The translations under genes and the position numbers were made by a program. 64,000 nt of DNA from Rhodoluna sp. GTDB lineage: Bacteria; Actinomycetota; Actinomycetes; Actinomycetales; Microbacteriaceae. Location of the stretch: assembly GCA_024641985.1 (NCBI GenBank), contig JAHEBZ010000003.1, forward strand, positions 1-64,000, in the 5' to 3' direction. The notes beneath the pieces are model-generated. The model was not told the DNA's origin and did no database searches. It saw nothing but the letters and a program-made list of their open reading frames with translations. Of this stretch, positions 62,638 through 64,000 are shown piece after piece. Numbering within the stretch: position 1 is the stretch's first letter; each line of letters starts with the position of its first letter.

Positions 62638-64000
62638 TCAGTTAGCTGGCCTAAACCAAACGGCGCCCAGCGGTGGAACCGAAATGTTGGCCGAGTGTGG
62701 CTGACCGTGACTGCCATCGCCATTCGCCTCGATTCTGCCAAAGTTGCCCACTCCAGAGCCGCCGAACTCGGTTGCATCCGTGTTCAAAATTTCTTCCCAG
62801 ACACCTGCCTTTGGCAAACCCAGCTTGAAGTTGTGGTGCGGGTGCCCAGCAAAATTGATTACCACTGCAATCGGGTTTCCGGCTTCGTCATAACGCAAGA
62901 AACTGAGCAAGTTTCCATCGGCATTTCCACCATCGATCCACACAAAACCACGGTGATCGTGATCCAGTTGCCACAGTGCCGGAATTTCTACATAAAGTTT
63001 GTTCAAAGTGGCCACCAAATTTAGTAGACCGCGGTGGCTAGGCTGGTCGAGAATCCACCATTCCAAACCGCGCTCCTGCGACCACTCCGACTGTTGGCCA
63101 AACTCTGAGCCCATAAAGATGAGCTGTTTGCCCGGGTGCGACCACATGAAAGTTAGATAGGCGCGCACGTTGGCAAGCTGCTGCCAGCGATCGCCAGGCA
63201 TCTTTGAAAGCAGCGAACCCTTGCCATGCACAACTTCATCGTGGCTGATTGGCAAAACGAACTTCTCGTCGTATGCGTAGAGCATCGAGAAAGTCAGCTC
63301 ACCGTGGTGATATTTGCGATAGGCAGGGTCTTTTTCTATGTATTGCAGGCTGTCATTCATCCAGCCCATGTTCCACTTGAAACCAAAGCCCAAACCTCCA
63401 CCATCGGTTGGCGATGAAACTCCGCCCCAGCTGGTTGATTCTTCGGCAATCATCATGATTCCAGGGTGTCGGCGGTAGGCGGTTGCGTTAACTTCTTGCA
63501 TGAACGCAATTGCATCTAGGTTTTCACGACCACCAAATTGGTTTGGCAACCAATCGTTGCCTTCGCGAGAATAATCGAGATACAGCATCGAGGCAACGGC
63601 ATCAACGCGCAGGCCATCGATGTGGAATTCTTCGAACCAGTAGAGTGCGTTGGCAACCAAGAAATTGCGAACCTCGTTTCGACCGAAGTCAAAAATGTAG
63701 GTTCCCCAATCGGGGTGCTCGCCGCGACGGGGGTCTTCGTGTTCGTAAAGGGCGCGACCATCAAAGCGGCCAAGAGCCCACTCATCCTTCGGAAAGTGCG
63801 CTGGAACCCAATCGAGAATTACTCCGATGCCTGCCTCGTGAAGTCGATCGATCAGGTATCGCAGATCATCTGGTGAACCAAAACGACTGGTCGGTGAATA
63901 ATAGCCGGTAACTTGGTATCCCCAAGATGGCGCATAAGGGTGTTCGGCCAGCGGCATGAACTCGACGTGAGTAAAGCCGAGTTCTTGCATGTAGGGGATT
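62638..64000 (-). CDS. glgB: 1,4-alpha-glucan branching enzyme GlgB (5' end outside window)
   Basis: GH13 enzyme that makes alpha-1,6 branches in glycogen. About 454 C-terminal residues are present; the N-terminus lies beyond the right edge. Visible GH13 regions include [14 protein letters not shown], the nucleophile Asp in [16 protein letters not shown], the acid/base Glu in [14 protein letters not shown], and [12 protein letters not shown], followed by the C-terminal beta domain. The presence of glycogen synthesis suggests carbon storage. Confidence 0.95.
   Translation of the reverse strand, partial: IPYMQELGFTHVEFMPLAEHPYAPSWGYQVTGYYSPTSRFGSPDDLRYLIDRLHEAGIGVILDWVPAHFPKDEWALGRFDGRALYEHEDPRRGEHPDWGTYIFDFGRNEVRNFLVANALYWFEEFHIDGLRVDAVASMLYLDYSREGNDWLPNQFGGRENLDAIAFMQEVNATAYRRHPGIMMIAEESTSWGGVSSPTDGGGLGFGFKWNMGWMNDSLQYIEKDPAYRKYHHGELTFSMLYAYDEKFVLPISHDEVVHGKGSLLSKMPGDRWQQLANVRAYLTFMWSHPGKQLIFMGSEFGQQSEWSQERGLEWWILDQPSHRGLLNLVATLNKLYVEIPALWQLDHDHRGFVWIDGGNADGNLLSFLRYDEAGNPIAVVINFAGHPHHNFKLGLPKAGVWEEILNTDATEFGGSGVGNFGRIEANGDGSHGQPHSANISVPPLGAVWFRPAN

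Noticed and set aside
1-64000. CRISPR arrays, insertion sequences or prophage modules
   Set aside because: No regularly spaced repeats, transposase-like or phage structural genes were found on either strand.

Overview
Organism: the window reads as a stretch of chromosome from a small-genome actinobacterium of the Microbacteriaceae, most likely a freshwater Luna-cluster relative (Rhodoluna/Aquiluna type). The reasons are a base composition that looks close to 50% GC, very tight gene packing with ATGA/GTGA/TAATG overlaps, a cysteine-free L32, a DUF2469 gene beside rnhB and yraN, the dapC-fdxA and ftsE-ftsX-smpB-ssrA orders known from Actinobacteria, and a tmRNA tag ending in ALAA. The genus is inference. 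No insertion sequence, prophage, integron or CRISPR array was seen. The window opens beside a tRNA-Leu and closes inside glgB. Layout: 0.3-4 kb is a tad (Flp-type) pilus/secretion operon (tadA, tadB, tadC, a 54-residue pilin-like gene, three TadE/F/G-like genes), followed by a convergent MFS transporter. 5.3-9.2 kb holds prfB, ftsEX, smpB and ssrA. 9.2-11.2 kb holds small membrane proteins and an orphan HicB-like regulator, which diverges from a DoxX-like gene across a two-tier palindrome. 11.2-16.1 kb (minus strand) is a cobalamin-riboswitch-led operon encoding a secreted alpha/alpha-barrel protein, a DUF4430 protein and a complete ECF transporter (T, fused A-A', S). 16.3-23.3 kb is a family-5 peptide-type ABC transporter, interrupted by an antisense PH-domain gene. 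23.4-29.3 kb holds typA, a PIG-L deacetylase, fdxA, dapC and gltA. 29.4-41.3 kb holds rsmD, recG, coaD, a DUF177 gene, rpmF, rnc, mutM, smc, ftsY and ffh. 41.4-50.5 kb holds rpsP, khpA, rimM, trmD, rplS, lepB, rnhB, a DUF2469 gene, yraN, comM, dprA, xerC and an M23 gene. 50.5-54.7 kb holds rpsB, tsf, pyrH, frr and cdsA. 54.7-64 kb holds a DivIVA-repeat protein, a secreted HNH nuclease, a transglycosylase-like protein, small conserved genes, an AI-2E family transporter, a DivIVA-like coiled-coil protein, an unknown membrane protein with an internal lipobox, a YbbN-like protein and partial glgB. How the parts fit: most of the window is core translation, secretion and division machinery in conserved order. 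The most distinctive module is the vitamin B12 uptake locus. Its riboswitch core, ECF transporter and two exported proteins match the two halves of animal transcobalamin/intrinsic factor (alpha6/alpha6 barrel plus a DUF4430 beta domain), here on separate genes, and together suggest a capture-and-import system for corrinoids. Tad pili with comM and dprA hint at surface attachment or DNA uptake. Several genes (prfB, ftsE, coaD, the DUF2469 gene, the PIG-L gene) have a -10-like hexamer 6-9 nt before the start codon and no Shine-Dalgarno sequence, which suggests frequent leaderless transcription.
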